Assembly (NCBI GenBank): GCA_031732875.1
Contig: JAVMKL010000158.1
Location: forward strand, 1-25,669
Length of the DNA stretch: 25,669 bases
DNA from: JAVMKJ01 sp031732875
GTDB lineage: Bacteria; Pseudomonadota; Gammaproteobacteria; Competibacterales; Competibacteraceae
Reading direction: 5' to 3'
This document shows, piece by piece, positions 1-7,331 of the stretch. The notes beneath the pieces were generated by a model. That model worked only from the letters and a program-made list of their open reading frames with translations, was not told where the DNA came from and searched no databases. A program made the position numbers and the translations under genes. Within the stretch, counting starts at the first letter, position 1. Each line of letters starts with the position of its first letter.

Positions 1-106
1 CCCCACCGGGGATGGCGAGGATAACGATCCGATGGTGGAGCGGGGGGAGAATTAGCCGGCAGGACCTTGCCCGGGGTTATGCTTCCGCCGGCTTCGGGGA
101 GTTGGG

Positions 107-583
107 CTACAGATCGATCCTGGCGGGAAAATCGGGCGCGAGGTTGGAATGTTCCAGCCGCCTTTCGCGATCGTGGAAGTTCATGTTGCCGCTTTCGTCG
201 CACGTCCAGCATTCCAGCGCGCCCTGACCGAAATACAGCGTCATTTTCTCGCGAATTTCCCGTTTTGAGTGGCTGGACGAAATGACTTCAACGCAGATTT
301 CCGGGGCGATCGAGCATTCATCTTCTTCCCTGACGATCTCGAACCGGTCGGGTGAAACCCAGGCGGCATCGGCGACCTTGGTGCCTTTGGGAGTGGCGAT
401 GGCGCATTCCGGCAGAGTTTTGCCGTCGGGCAGAAGCGAACGCAGCAGATGTTCGATTTCACCCTGAAAAGCCGAGTGATACACCTTGACCGGTGACATG
501 ACGATCTGCCCGTATTCATTCAATTCGATTTTAAACGGCAAATTGCGCAAGTTCGGGTTCGCGCAGACTTCCTGCCAGTTCAT
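107..583 (-). CDS. Uma2-family (DUF820) PD-(D/E)xK-like protein, small
   Basis: A 158-residue protein resembling the Uma2/DUF820 family, which has a restriction-endonuclease-like fold and mostly unknown function. Visible family features are an acidic residue in the strand around D72 (VADAAWVSPDRF), the APEICVEVISSS block with E99, and a downstream K113 followed by an aromatic-rich stretch ending in a WTCDESG turn. These match the spaced D, E and K positions of the nuclease fold. It is a little shorter than the usual 180-200 residues, but the core looks complete. A GAGGGG ribosome binding site lies about 7 bases upstream of the ATG. It sits 30 bases downstream of recN on the same strand, so it is probably the last gene of a nadK-recN-uma2 unit. 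Such genes are often multicopy and accessory, and a DNA-related role here is only an inference. Confidence 0.75.
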   Translation of the reverse strand: MNWQEVCANPNLRNLPFKIELNEYGQIVMSPVKVYHSAFQGEIEHLLRSLLPDGKTLPECAIATPKGTKVADAAWVSPDRFEIVREEDECSIAPEICVEVISSSHSKREIREKMTLYFGQGALECWTCDESGNMNFHDRERRLEHSNLAPDFPARIDL

Positions 584-613
584 GGCTCAACCCCTCTTTC
601 GCCAGCTTTCAGG

Positions 614-2287
614 TTAATCCGACCCGGCTGCCTTCTCCACCATCTCCCGCGCATGCGCCAGGGTGTTCGCGGTCAATTCCAGCCCGCCCAGCATCCGGGC
701 GATTTCCGCGACCCGTTCGCCGGCGTCCAGCGGCACGACCTGGATGTGGGTGCTCTCGCCGTCGGTCTGCTTTTCCACCTTGAGCTGCTGGTGCGCCTGC
801 GCCGCGACTTGAGGGAGATGAGTGACGCACAGCACTTGCCGGCCGCCGCCCAGCGTCCGCAATTGCCGGCCCACCACTTCCGCCACCCCGCCGCCGATGC
901 CGGTGTCCACTTCGTCGAAGATCAACGTCGGGATGCGGGCGGCGTGGGCGGTGATGACCTGAATCGCCAGACTGATGCGCGACAATTCGCCGCCGGAGGC
1001 GACCTTGGCCAGCGGTCGCATCGGCTGGCCGGGATTGGCGCTGACCTGGAATTCCACCGTTTCCAGCCCGCAGGGTGCAGGCTTCTCCAATCGTTCCAGC
1101 TCGATGGTGAAGCGTCCGCCCGGCATTCCCAGTCCCACCAGCGCCGCCGAGACTCGCTCGCCCAGTTCCCGCGCCGCCGCCATCCGTCGTTCGGTCAACC
1201 GATCCGCGTCGCGACGGTAGGCGGCCAGCCCGTCCTGGACCGCCTGCTGCAAGGTCTCCAGCCGGGTTTCGCTGTGCTCGAGCGCGTCCAGCTCGGTTTC
1301 GAGCCGCGCCCGCAGCGACGGCAGTTCCTCGGCCGCCATCCGGTGCTTGCGGGCGAGTTGGTGGGCGGCGGCCAGCCGCTGCTCGACCCGAGCCAGATGC
1401 TCGGGATCGAGATCGAGATCCTGCACGTAACTCCGCAGTTCGCCGCTGGCCTCCTGGACCTGGATCAGCGCCGCGCCGAGCATCTCGCCGACCGGGGCAA
1501 GTCGGGCATCGAGCCGGCTCAGGGCGTCCAACTCGCGCAGGCCGTGGTTGAGCCGGTCGGCGACGGCGTTTTCTTCGCTCTCGATCAGCCAGCCCAGCAG
1601 GCGCTGGCCGGTTTCCAGCAACTGGCTGGAGTGGGCCAGCCGGCGCTGCTCGCTTTCCAGTTCCGCGATCTCGCCCTCCGCCAGATTCAGCGCCGCCAGT
1701 TCCCGCAGGTGATGGCGCAGAATATCCAGCCGGGCATCGCGCTCGCTGCTGGCCTGCCGCAGGTCGCGCAGTTCCTGCCGCACCCGGCTCCAGTCCCGGT
1801 AATGGTCCGCCAGTTCCGCCACGAGAGTCTGATTGCCGGCGTAGTCGTCCAACAACTGTCGCTGGGCCTCGCGCCGCAGCAGGGACTGGTGCTCGTGCTG
1901 GCCGTGGATGTCCACCAGCAGTTCGCCCAGTTCCCGCAATGCCTGAGCCGGCTGGGGCACGCCGTTGATGTAGTTGCGCGAACGGCCGTTTCCGGCGACG
2001 ACTCGCCGCAGATGGCATTCCCGTTCGCCGTCGAGATCGCGTTCGGTCAGCCAGGCGCGCGCCGCCGGCAACGGGTCCAGATCGAACGCCGCGCTGATGT
2101 CGGTCCGCGCCGCGCCGTGACGGATCGTGCCGCTGTCCGCCCGGTCGCCCAGCAACAGGCCGATGGCGTCGACCAGGATGGATTTGCCGGCGCCGGTCTC
2201 ACCGGTGACGGCGGTCATCCCCGCCGCCAGTTCCAGTTCCAATTCCTCGACGATGGCGAAATCGCGGATGCGCAGATGGGTCAGCAT
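614..2287 (-). CDS. recN: DNA repair protein RecN
   Basis: An SMC-like ATPase for double-strand break repair, 557 residues, against about 553 in E. coli. The Walker A motif GETGAGKS is at residues 29-36. The middle is a long, charged, Leu/Glu/Arg-rich antiparallel coiled coil. The C-terminal half carries the ABC signature SGGELSR at about 431-437, Walker B LIFDE at 455-459, and the THLPQ switch at 489-493. All ATPase motifs are intact. The ATG is 9 bases after the nadK stop on the same strand with only a weak ribosome binding site, which suggests translational coupling to nadK. I see no LexA-type CTGT-N8-ACAG box directly upstream, so any SOS control would have to act from the nadK promoter or elsewhere. 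Confidence 0.97.
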   Translation of the reverse strand: MLTHLRIRDFAIVEELELELAAGMTAVTGETGAGKSILVDAIGLLLGDRADSGTIRHGAARTDISAAFDLDPLPAARAWLTERDLDGERECHLRRVVAGNGRSRNYINGVPQPAQALRELGELLVDIHGQHEHQSLLRREAQRQLLDDYAGNQTLVAELADHYRDWSRVRQELRDLRQASSERDARLDILRHHLRELAALNLAEGEIAELESEQRRLAHSSQLLETGQRLLGWLIESEENAVADRLNHGLRELDALSRLDARLAPVGEMLGAALIQVQEASGELRSYVQDLDLDPEHLARVEQRLAAAHQLARKHRMAAEELPSLRARLETELDALEHSETRLETLQQAVQDGLAAYRRDADRLTERRMAAARELGERVSAALVGLGMPGGRFTIELERLEKPAPCGLETVEFQVSANPGQPMRPLAKVASGGELSRISLAIQVITAHAARIPTLIFDEVDTGIGGGVAEVVGRQLRTLGGGRQVLCVTHLPQVAAQAHQQLKVEKQTDGESTHIQVVPLDAGERVAEIARMLGGLELTANTLAHAREMVEKAAGSD

Positions 2288-2296
2288 GGGAGATGT

Positions 2297-3196
2297 TCAG
2301 GTGAACGGCGACGCTTCCGGGCCGAGGCCCCAGCGCAACTTGGCGCGCAGCAGCTTGAAATAGTCGTGGCTGATGGGATGGATCAGCCGCACCTTGCGGT
2401 CCTTCTTGCGGATCACGATCCGATCGCCCGGCTGGATGGCGAGGCTGACTTGGCCGTCGCAGGTAACCAGAGTATCGGTGGTGTTGGCAAGGTTGAGATC
2501 CACCTCGATGATGCTGTCGGCCTTGACCACGATCGGCCGGTTGGTCAGGGTGTGCGGACAAATGGGGACCAGTACCACCGCTTCCAGGCCAGGATGGATG
2601 ATGGGTCCGCCGCCGGCCAAGGCGTAGGCGGTGGAGCCGGTCGGGGTGGAGATGATCAGACCGTCGGCCCGGTAGGCGTTGAGGAAACGCCCGTCCACGA
2701 AGGCATCGACTTCGATCATCCGCGCGACCTCGCGCTTGTGCACCACCACGTCGTTGAGAGCGTCGGCCTCGCTCGCCACGCGGCCTTCGTGCAATACCTG
2801 GGCGTGCAGCAGCGAGCGGCGGGCTTCGCGGAACTGCCCGGCCAGCACTTCGTCCAGGCTGCGCGGGATTTCGCCGGGCGAGACGTCGGCCAGGAATCCC
2901 AACCGCCCCAGGTTGACTCCCAGAATTGGCACCTCGTAGTCCACCAGCGAGCGGGCGGCATTCAGCATGGTGCCATCACCGCCCATGACGATCACCAGAT
3001 TGCATTGCTGGCCGATGGCGGCGCGGCTGGCGACCTCCAGACCGTTGTTCGGGATCAGCCGGGCCGAGCTTTCATCGAGCAGCACCCTGAGTTGGCGCTG
3101 GCGCAGATGGTCGGCGATCTGGCCGAGCGTGTCCGAGAAGTTGGGATCGCCAAACTTGCCGATCAGGCCGATGGTATGGAAAACCGGGGTGGGCAT
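2297..3196 (-). CDS. nadK: NAD kinase
   Basis: ATP-dependent NAD kinase, making NADP in the cytosol. With the start at 3196 it has 299 residues (E. coli 292). The nucleotide-binding GGDG is at 72-75 (VMGGDGTML), followed by NLGRLGFLAD. The family block DGLIISTPTGSTAY, then AGGGPI and the PICPHTLTNRP segment, form the NAD site. An upstream in-frame ATG at 3247 would add 17 residues, but it lies inside a perfect palindrome and the extra residues do not resemble the family, so I prefer the MPTPVFHTIGLIGKF start. The ribosome binding site is poor (GGAAAG directly before the ATG). The gene is divergent from hrcA and leads the nadK-recN-uma2 unit, an arrangement common in gammaproteobacteria. Confidence 0.96.
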   Translation of the reverse strand: MPTPVFHTIGLIGKFGDPNFSDTLGQIADHLRQRQLRVLLDESSARLIPNNGLEVASRAAIGQQCNLVIVMGGDGTMLNAARSLVDYEVPILGVNLGRLGFLADVSPGEIPRSLDEVLAGQFREARRSLLHAQVLHEGRVASEADALNDVVVHKREVARMIEVDAFVDGRFLNAYRADGLIISTPTGSTAYALAGGGPIIHPGLEAVVLVPICPHTLTNRPIVVKADSIIEVDLNLANTTDTLVTCDGQVSLAIQPGDRIVIRKKDRKVRLIHPISHDYFKLLRAKLRWGLGPEASPFT

Positions 3197-3222
3197 CTTT
3201 CCGCAAAGGATTTCGTACTGGG

Positions 3223-3251
3223 TAAAATGATACGAACAACTTATCATTTTA
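3223..3251. promoter_or_regulatory. Perfect 10-bp inverted repeat upstream of nadK, possible operator
   Basis: The sequence reads TAAAATGATA, nine bases, then TATCATTTTA, with every arm base paired. It lies 27-55 bases upstream of the chosen nadK ATG and about 37 bases before the hrcA -35 box. The inner nine bases of each arm with a nine-base spacer give the same geometry as CIRCE, but the sequence is unrelated. On the minus strand the arms contain TAAAAT and TATCAT, each one base away from a -10 box. No T run follows, so a terminator is unlikely. The cognate regulator is unknown. Confidence 0.6.
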
Positions 3252-3287
3252 GGAGAAATCGCGCCAATTACCGGGTTGCTTGATCGC

Positions 3288-3316
3288 TTGACACTTATGG
3301 GGGGAATTGTTAGGGT
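3288..3316 (+). promoter_or_regulatory. Predicted hrcA promoter
   Basis: A perfect -35 TTGACA at 3288-3293 is followed by a 17-base gap and a weak -10 TAGGGT at 3311-3316. The predicted start of transcription would fall within the CIRCE element just downstream, the classic arrangement for HrcA repression. The poor -10 limits confidence. Confidence 0.55.
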
Positions 3317-3319
3317 TGT

Positions 3320-3346
3320 TTAGCACTCTAATGCTGGGAGTGCTAA
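3320..3346. promoter_or_regulatory. CIRCE operator (HrcA binding site)
   Basis: TTAGCACTC, nine bases, then GAGTGCTAA: an exact match to the CIRCE consensus with perfect arms. It lies 20 bases before the hrcA ATG and just after the predicted -10 box. HrcA, encoded immediately downstream, is the known CIRCE repressor, so hrcA and the read-through heat-shock genes should be autoregulated here. Confidence 0.97.
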
Positions 3347-3365
3347 GCATAGGAAATCAACGGCA

Positions 3366-4436
3366 ATGTACAGCACGGAATCCATGTCCTCGGGCCATCT
3401 CGCTCTTAACGAACGCACTCAGCATTTGTTAAAGATGCTGGTCGAGCGTTACATTCGCGACGGCCAGCCGGTTGGGTCGCGAACGCTGGCGCGTGACGCC
3501 GGCTTGGATTTGAGTCCGGCCACCGTCCGCAACGTGATGGCCGATCTGGAGGAGTTGGGCTATCTGCGCTCTCCGCATACCTCGGCCGGCCGGGTGCCGA
3601 CCGCCCGCGGCTACCGGTTTTTCGTCGATGCCCTGTTGAATCTCCGGCCGCTGGACGATCAGGTTGTCGAGATCCTGCGCCAGCGGATCGACCAGCCGGT
3701 TCAGAATCGCGCCGAACTGGCGCGACTGGTATCCGATCTCCTGTCCGGCGTGACCCATCTGGCCGGGGTGGTCATGTTGCCGCGTCGCAACGTCGTGACC
3801 CTGCGCCAAGTCGAGTTCCTGCCGTTGTCCGAGAACCGGGTGCTGGTGATTCTGGTGCTGAACGCCCAGGAAGTGCAGAACCGCATCATTCAGACTTGCC
3901 GCCCCTACAACGCCGTGGAATTGCAACAGGCCGCGAACTATCTGAACGCCCAGTTTGCCGGCAAGGATATTCGGCAGGTCCGGGAAGCGTTGCTGCGGGA
4001 TTTGCGCGAGGCCCGCGACAGCCTGGATCGGTTGATGCAGACCGTGATCGAAATGGCGGAGCAAACCTTCGAGACCGAACCGGACGGCGACGATTACGTG
4101 GTCGCCGGCCAGACCCACCTGATGCAATGCGCCGATCTGTCCGATCTCGACAAACTGCGGCAGTTGTTCGAGGCCTTCAACCACAAGCGCGATTTGCTGC
4201 ATCTGTTCGATCAATGCCTGCACGCCGACGGCGTGCAAATCTTCATCGGCGAGGAATCCGGCTTCGTGGTGCTGGAAGGGTGCAGCGTGGTGACTGCGCC
4301 CTACACCGTGGAAGGGCAGGTGCTGGGCGTGCTGGGGGTCATCGGTCCAACCCGGATGGCCTACGACCGGGTGATTCCGGTGGTGGACGCGACCGCGCGA
4401 CTGCTGGCGGCGGTGTTGAACACGCCCCAGGGCTGA
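3366..4436 (+). CDS. hrcA: Heat-inducible transcription repressor HrcA
   Basis: Repressor of class I heat-shock genes that binds CIRCE and depends on the GroE chaperonin for activity. It has 356 residues. The N-terminal winged helix shows the family blocks LNERTQHLLKMLVERYIRDG, PVGSRTLA, SPATVRNVMADLEELGYL and the signature HTSAGRVPTARGYRFFVD. A GAF-like effector and dimerisation region follows, with the usual IGEES turn and a C-terminal GVLGVIGPTRMAYDRVIP block. The chosen ATG at 3366 follows an AGGAAA ribosome binding site; the ATG at 3387 is an alternative without a better site. It is the first gene of hrcA-grpE-dnaK-dnaJ. HrcA is absent from enteric bacteria but present in several other gammaproteobacterial orders. 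Confidence 0.97.
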   Translation: MYSTESMSSGHLALNERTQHLLKMLVERYIRDGQPVGSRTLARDAGLDLSPATVRNVMADLEELGYLRSPHTSAGRVPTARGYRFFVDALLNLRPLDDQVVEILRQRIDQPVQNRAELARLVSDLLSGVTHLAGVVMLPRRNVVTLRQVEFLPLSENRVLVILVLNAQEVQNRIIQTCRPYNAVELQQAANYLNAQFAGKDIRQVREALLRDLREARDSLDRLMQTVIEMAEQTFETEPDGDDYVVAGQTHLMQCADLSDLDKLRQLFEAFNHKRDLLHLFDQCLHADGVQIFIGEESGFVVLEGCSVVTAPYTVEGQVLGVLGVIGPTRMAYDRVIPVVDATARLLAAVLNTPQG

Positions 4437-4463
4437 ACAGCCACGCTCCCGCGCGATGCCGCC

Positions 4464-4491
4464 CTTGAATTCCCTCGATCCGTCCCCAGTT
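4464..4491 (+). promoter_or_regulatory. Sigma-32 (RpoH)-type promoter upstream of grpE
   Basis: CTTGAAT at 4464-4470, a 13-base spacer, then CCCCAGTT at 4484-4491. The heat-shock consensus is CTTGAAA, 13-15 bases, CCCCATNT, so each box has one mismatch. Transcription would start about 60 bases before grpE. It lies in the gap between hrcA and grpE, so it would let grpE be induced independently of the CIRCE promoter. Confidence 0.5.
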
Positions 4492-4558
4492 CCTTATCAT
4501 CCACAAGGGGCGGCAACGCCCGCCCGCCCGATTTGAACGAGCGACGGAGACCGTACCG

Positions 4559-5185
4559 ATGACTTCAACCGAACCCACCCTGGAGCCCCGTGCTCGCCCG
4601 GAAGCCGCCGGGGCGACCCATCCCTTTGCGGAAACCGCGACCGAGTCGGAGGTTCCCCCCGCCGCTGAGGAGGAGCCAGCGATTTCGGTCAGCCGCGAGG
4701 AATTCGATACGCTGCAACGGGATCTGGACCAGGCGCTGGTCAAGGCCGACGAGCATTGGAAACTGTACCTGGGTGCCCACGCCGAGATGGAGAACCTGCG
4801 CAAGCGTACCGAACGCGAGGTGCGGAACGCCCACAAGTTTGCGCTGGAGCGGTTCTTCGGCGAGCTGCTGCCGGTGCGCGACAGCCTGGAAATGGGACTG
4901 GCGGCGGCCGACGGCGAGGTCGATGTGGCCAAGTTGCGGGAGGGAGTCGATCTAACGTTGAGGCAACTGACGACGGCGATGGAAAAATTCGGCGCCCGCG
5001 AGGTGAGCGCGCTGGGCGTCAAGTTCGATCCCAGCGAGCACGAGGCGATGGCGATGCTGCCGACCGACCAGGCCGAGCCGAATACCGTGGTGCAGGTCAT
5101 GCAGAAGGGCTATTGGCTCAACGAGCGCTTGATCCGTCCCGCCAAGGTGATCGTGGCCCAGGCCGCCCCCAAACCGGCGGGCTGA
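4559..5185 (+). CDS. grpE: Nucleotide exchange factor GrpE
   Basis: Releases ADP from DnaK. The protein has 208 residues, near the usual 190-210. It opens with an acidic, Pro/Glu-rich disordered tail (about 1-40), then a long dimerising helix with the family segment AEMENLRKRTEREVRNAHKF. The C-terminal beta domain ends with the family blocks FDPSEHEAMAMLP, NTVVQVMQKGYWLNERLIRPAKVIVA. A GGAGA ribosome binding site lies 8 bases before the ATG. It sits 122 bases after hrcA and 99 bases before dnaK, and both gaps carry sigma-32-like promoters. Confidence 0.97.
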   Translation: MTSTEPTLEPRARPEAAGATHPFAETATESEVPPAAEEEPAISVSREEFDTLQRDLDQALVKADEHWKLYLGAHAEMENLRKRTEREVRNAHKFALERFFGELLPVRDSLEMGLAAADGEVDVAKLREGVDLTLRQLTTAMEKFGAREVSALGVKFDPSEHEAMAMLPTDQAEPNTVVQVMQKGYWLNERLIRPAKVIVAQAAPKPAG

Positions 5186-5202
5186 ATTCCGCGCCGAACC
5201 CC

Positions 5203-5231
5203 ATTGAAAACCCGTCGCGCGACCCCCATTT
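5203..5231 (+). promoter_or_regulatory. Sigma-32 (RpoH)-type promoter upstream of dnaK
   Basis: ATTGAAA at 5203-5209 contains the full TTGAAA core. A 14-base spacer follows, then CCCCATTT at 5224-5231, an exact match to the CCCCATNT -10 box. Predicted transcription start is about 45 bases before the dnaK ATG. This is the best heat-shock promoter in the window. Confidence 0.72.
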
Positions 5232-5284
5232 CCAGCGGCAAGATCAAGATTCAAAGCAAATTCACCGTATAGAGAGCGTGGCCA

Positions 5285-7228
5285 ATGAGCACCAGCAAGA
5301 TTATCGGCATCGACTTGGGCACCACCAATTCCTGCGTGGCAATCATGGAAGGCGGCAAGCCCCGAGTCATTGAGAACAGCGAAGGCGACCGGACCACGCC
5401 GTCCATCGTTGCCTTCATGGAAGATGGTGAGATCACCGTCGGCCAGCCGGCCAAGCGCCAGGCGGTCACCAACCCGCAGAACACTCTGTTCGCGGTCAAG
5501 CGGCTGATCGGCCGGCGTTTCGCCGAGCCCGAAGTGCAGAAGGACATCGACCTGGTGCCCTACCGGATCGTCAAGAACGATAACGGCGATGCCTGGGTCG
5601 AGGCGCGGGGCAAGAAAATGGCGCCGCCGGAAATTTCCGCCCGCGTGTTGATGAAGATGAAGAAGACGGCCGAGGACTATCTCGGCCATCCGGTCACCGA
5701 GGCGGTGATCACGGTGCCGGCCTACTTCAACGACAGCCAGCGCCAGGCGACCAAGGACGCCGGCCGCATCGCCGGGCTGGAAGTCAAGCGCATCATCAAC
5801 GAGCCCACGGCGGCCGCGCTGGCCTTCGGCATGGACAAAGCCAGCTCCAAGGATCGCAAGATCGCGGTCTACGATCTGGGCGGCGGCACCTTCGACATTT
5901 CCATCATCGAGATCGCCGAGGTGGATGGCGAGAAGCAGTTCGAGGTGCTGTCGACCAACGGCGATACTTTCCTGGGCGGCGAAGACTTCGACAAGCGGAT
6001 CATCGACCACCTGATCGAGCAGTTCCAGAGGGAGTCCGGCATCAACCTGGCCAACGATCCACTGGCGCTGCAGCGGTTGAAGGAAGCCGCCGAGAAGGCC
6101 AAGATCGAACTGTCCTCCAGCCAGCAGAGCGATATCAACCTGCCGTACATTACGGCGGACGCCAGCGGGCCGAAGCATCTGAACCTCAAGCTGACCCGCG
6201 CCAAACTGGAATCGCTGGTGGAGGATCTGATCGAGAAGACCATCGGCCCCTGCCGGATCGCGCTGAAAGACGCCGGATTGGGCGTCGGTCAGATCGACGA
6301 CGTGCTGCTGGTTGGCGGTCAGACCCGCATGCCCAAGGTGCAGGACAAGGTACGCGAGTTCTTCGGCAAGGAACCGCGCAAGGACGTGAACCCCGACGAG
6401 GCGGTCGCGGTCGGCGCCGCGATCCAGGGCGGCGTCCTGGGCGGGCAGGTCAAGGACGTGCTACTGCTCGACGTGACCCCGCTGTCGCTGGGCATCGAAA
6501 CCCTGGGCGGCGTCATGACCAAGCTGATCGAGAAGAACACCACCATCCCGACCAAGGCGACCCAGGTCTTTTCGACCGCCGACGACAACCAGACGGCAGT
6601 GACGGTGCACGTGTTGCAGGGCGAGCGCGAGATGGCATCGGCCAACAAGTCGCTGGGCAAGTTCGACCTGACCGACATTCCGCCGGCGCCGCGCGGCGTG
6701 CCCCAGATCGAGGTGACTTTCGACATCGACGCCAACGGCATTCTGCACGTGTCGGCCAGAGACAAGGCCACCGGCAAGGAGAACCGGATCGTCATCAAGG
6801 CAAGTTCCGGCCTGTCCGAAGCCGAGATCAAGCGGATGGTTGGCGACGCCGAGGCGCACGCTGAGGAAGACAAGAAGTTTCACGAACTGGTCAACGCCCG
6901 CAATCAGGCCGAGAACCTGATCCACGCCACCGAGAAGACCCTGCGCGATCTGGGCGACAAGGTGGAAGGCGGCGAGCGGTCGGCCATCGAGGCGGCGATC
7001 AGCGACCTGCGGACCACCGCCAAGACCGACAACAAGAGCGCCATCGAGGCCAAGAGCCGGACGCTGGCCGAATTGTCCGGCAAGCTGGCCGAGCGAGTTT
7101 ATGCTCAAGCCGGCGGTGGCGGTCCGGAGGGTGGCGCCGGCGGTTCGCACGGTGGGCCGGGCGGCGGCGCCCACAAGCCGGCCGAGGACGGCGTGGTCGA
7201 CGCTGAATTCGAGGAAGTCAAGAAGTAA
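5285..7228 (+). CDS. dnaK: Molecular chaperone DnaK (Hsp70)
   Basis: ATP-driven Hsp70 chaperone working with DnaJ and GrpE in the cytosol; 647 residues. The N-terminal ATPase domain has the phosphate 1 motif IGIDLGTTNSCVA, TVPAYFNDSQRQATKDAG, the phosphate 2 motif VYDLGGGTFDIS and the adenosine motif LLVGGQTRMP. The linker and substrate domain follow with DVLLLDVTPLSLGIET and the KNTTIPT block. A lid helix leads to a Gly-rich tail and the conserved EEVKK end, a variant of the EEVKDKK terminus. The protein looks complete. It has its own sigma-32-type promoter upstream, and a terminator-like hairpin separates it from dnaJ. Confidence 0.99.
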   Translation: MSTSKIIGIDLGTTNSCVAIMEGGKPRVIENSEGDRTTPSIVAFMEDGEITVGQPAKRQAVTNPQNTLFAVKRLIGRRFAEPEVQKDIDLVPYRIVKNDNGDAWVEARGKKMAPPEISARVLMKMKKTAEDYLGHPVTEAVITVPAYFNDSQRQATKDAGRIAGLEVKRIINEPTAAALAFGMDKASSKDRKIAVYDLGGGTFDISIIEIAEVDGEKQFEVLSTNGDTFLGGEDFDKRIIDHLIEQFQRESGINLANDPLALQRLKEAAEKAKIELSSSQQSDINLPYITADASGPKHLNLKLTRAKLESLVEDLIEKTIGPCRIALKDAGLGVGQIDDVLLVGGQTRMPKVQDKVREFFGKEPRKDVNPDEAVAVGAAIQGGVLGGQVKDVLLLDVTPLSLGIETLGGVMTKLIEKNTTIPTKATQVFSTADDNQTAVTVHVLQGEREMASANKSLGKFDLTDIPPAPRGVPQIEVTFDIDANGILHVSARDKATGKENRIVIKASSGLSEAEIKRMVGDAEAHAEEDKKFHELVNARNQAENLIHATEKTLRDLGDKVEGGERSAIEAAISDLRTTAKTDNKSAIEAKSRTLAELSGKLAERVYAQAGGGGPEGGAGGSHGGPGGGAHKPAEDGVVDAEFEEVKK

Positions 7229-7252
7229 TCGCTTCGGTTGCGATAAGCTGTG

Positions 7253-7286
7253 AATCCGGGAACGCCGCTCGCGTTCCCGGATTTTT
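7253..7286 (+). terminator. Hairpin with T run between dnaK and dnaJ
   Basis: A perfect 13-bp stem (AATCCGGGAACGC at 7253-7265 and its complement at 7271-7283) with a five-base loop, followed by a run ending in five T and a second T cluster. This is a good intrinsic terminator, or an attenuator and 3'-end stabiliser, that would lower dnaJ expression relative to dnaK. No separate dnaJ promoter is obvious in the 45 bases after it. Confidence 0.8.
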
Positions 7287-7331
7287 GGTTTTGGATCATC
7301 ACAACCCGGCGAACGCCCGCGACGCAAAACC

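Noticed and set aside
653..3283. Long plus-strand open frame of 876 codons opposite recN and nadK
   Set aside because: It is the antisense shadow of two well-supported genes, rich in Gln, Arg and His with no recognisable domain, a usual artefact of high-GC third positions.
3295..3323. Minus-strand CCCCAT that could be a sigma-32 -10 box for nadK
   Set aside because: No acceptable -35 box (CTTGAAA) lies at the right distance; the best is about four of seven matches.
4952..6178. 408-codon minus-strand frame opposite dnaK
   Set aside because: It is the shadow of grpE-dnaK coding sequence and has no family resemblance or ribosome binding site.
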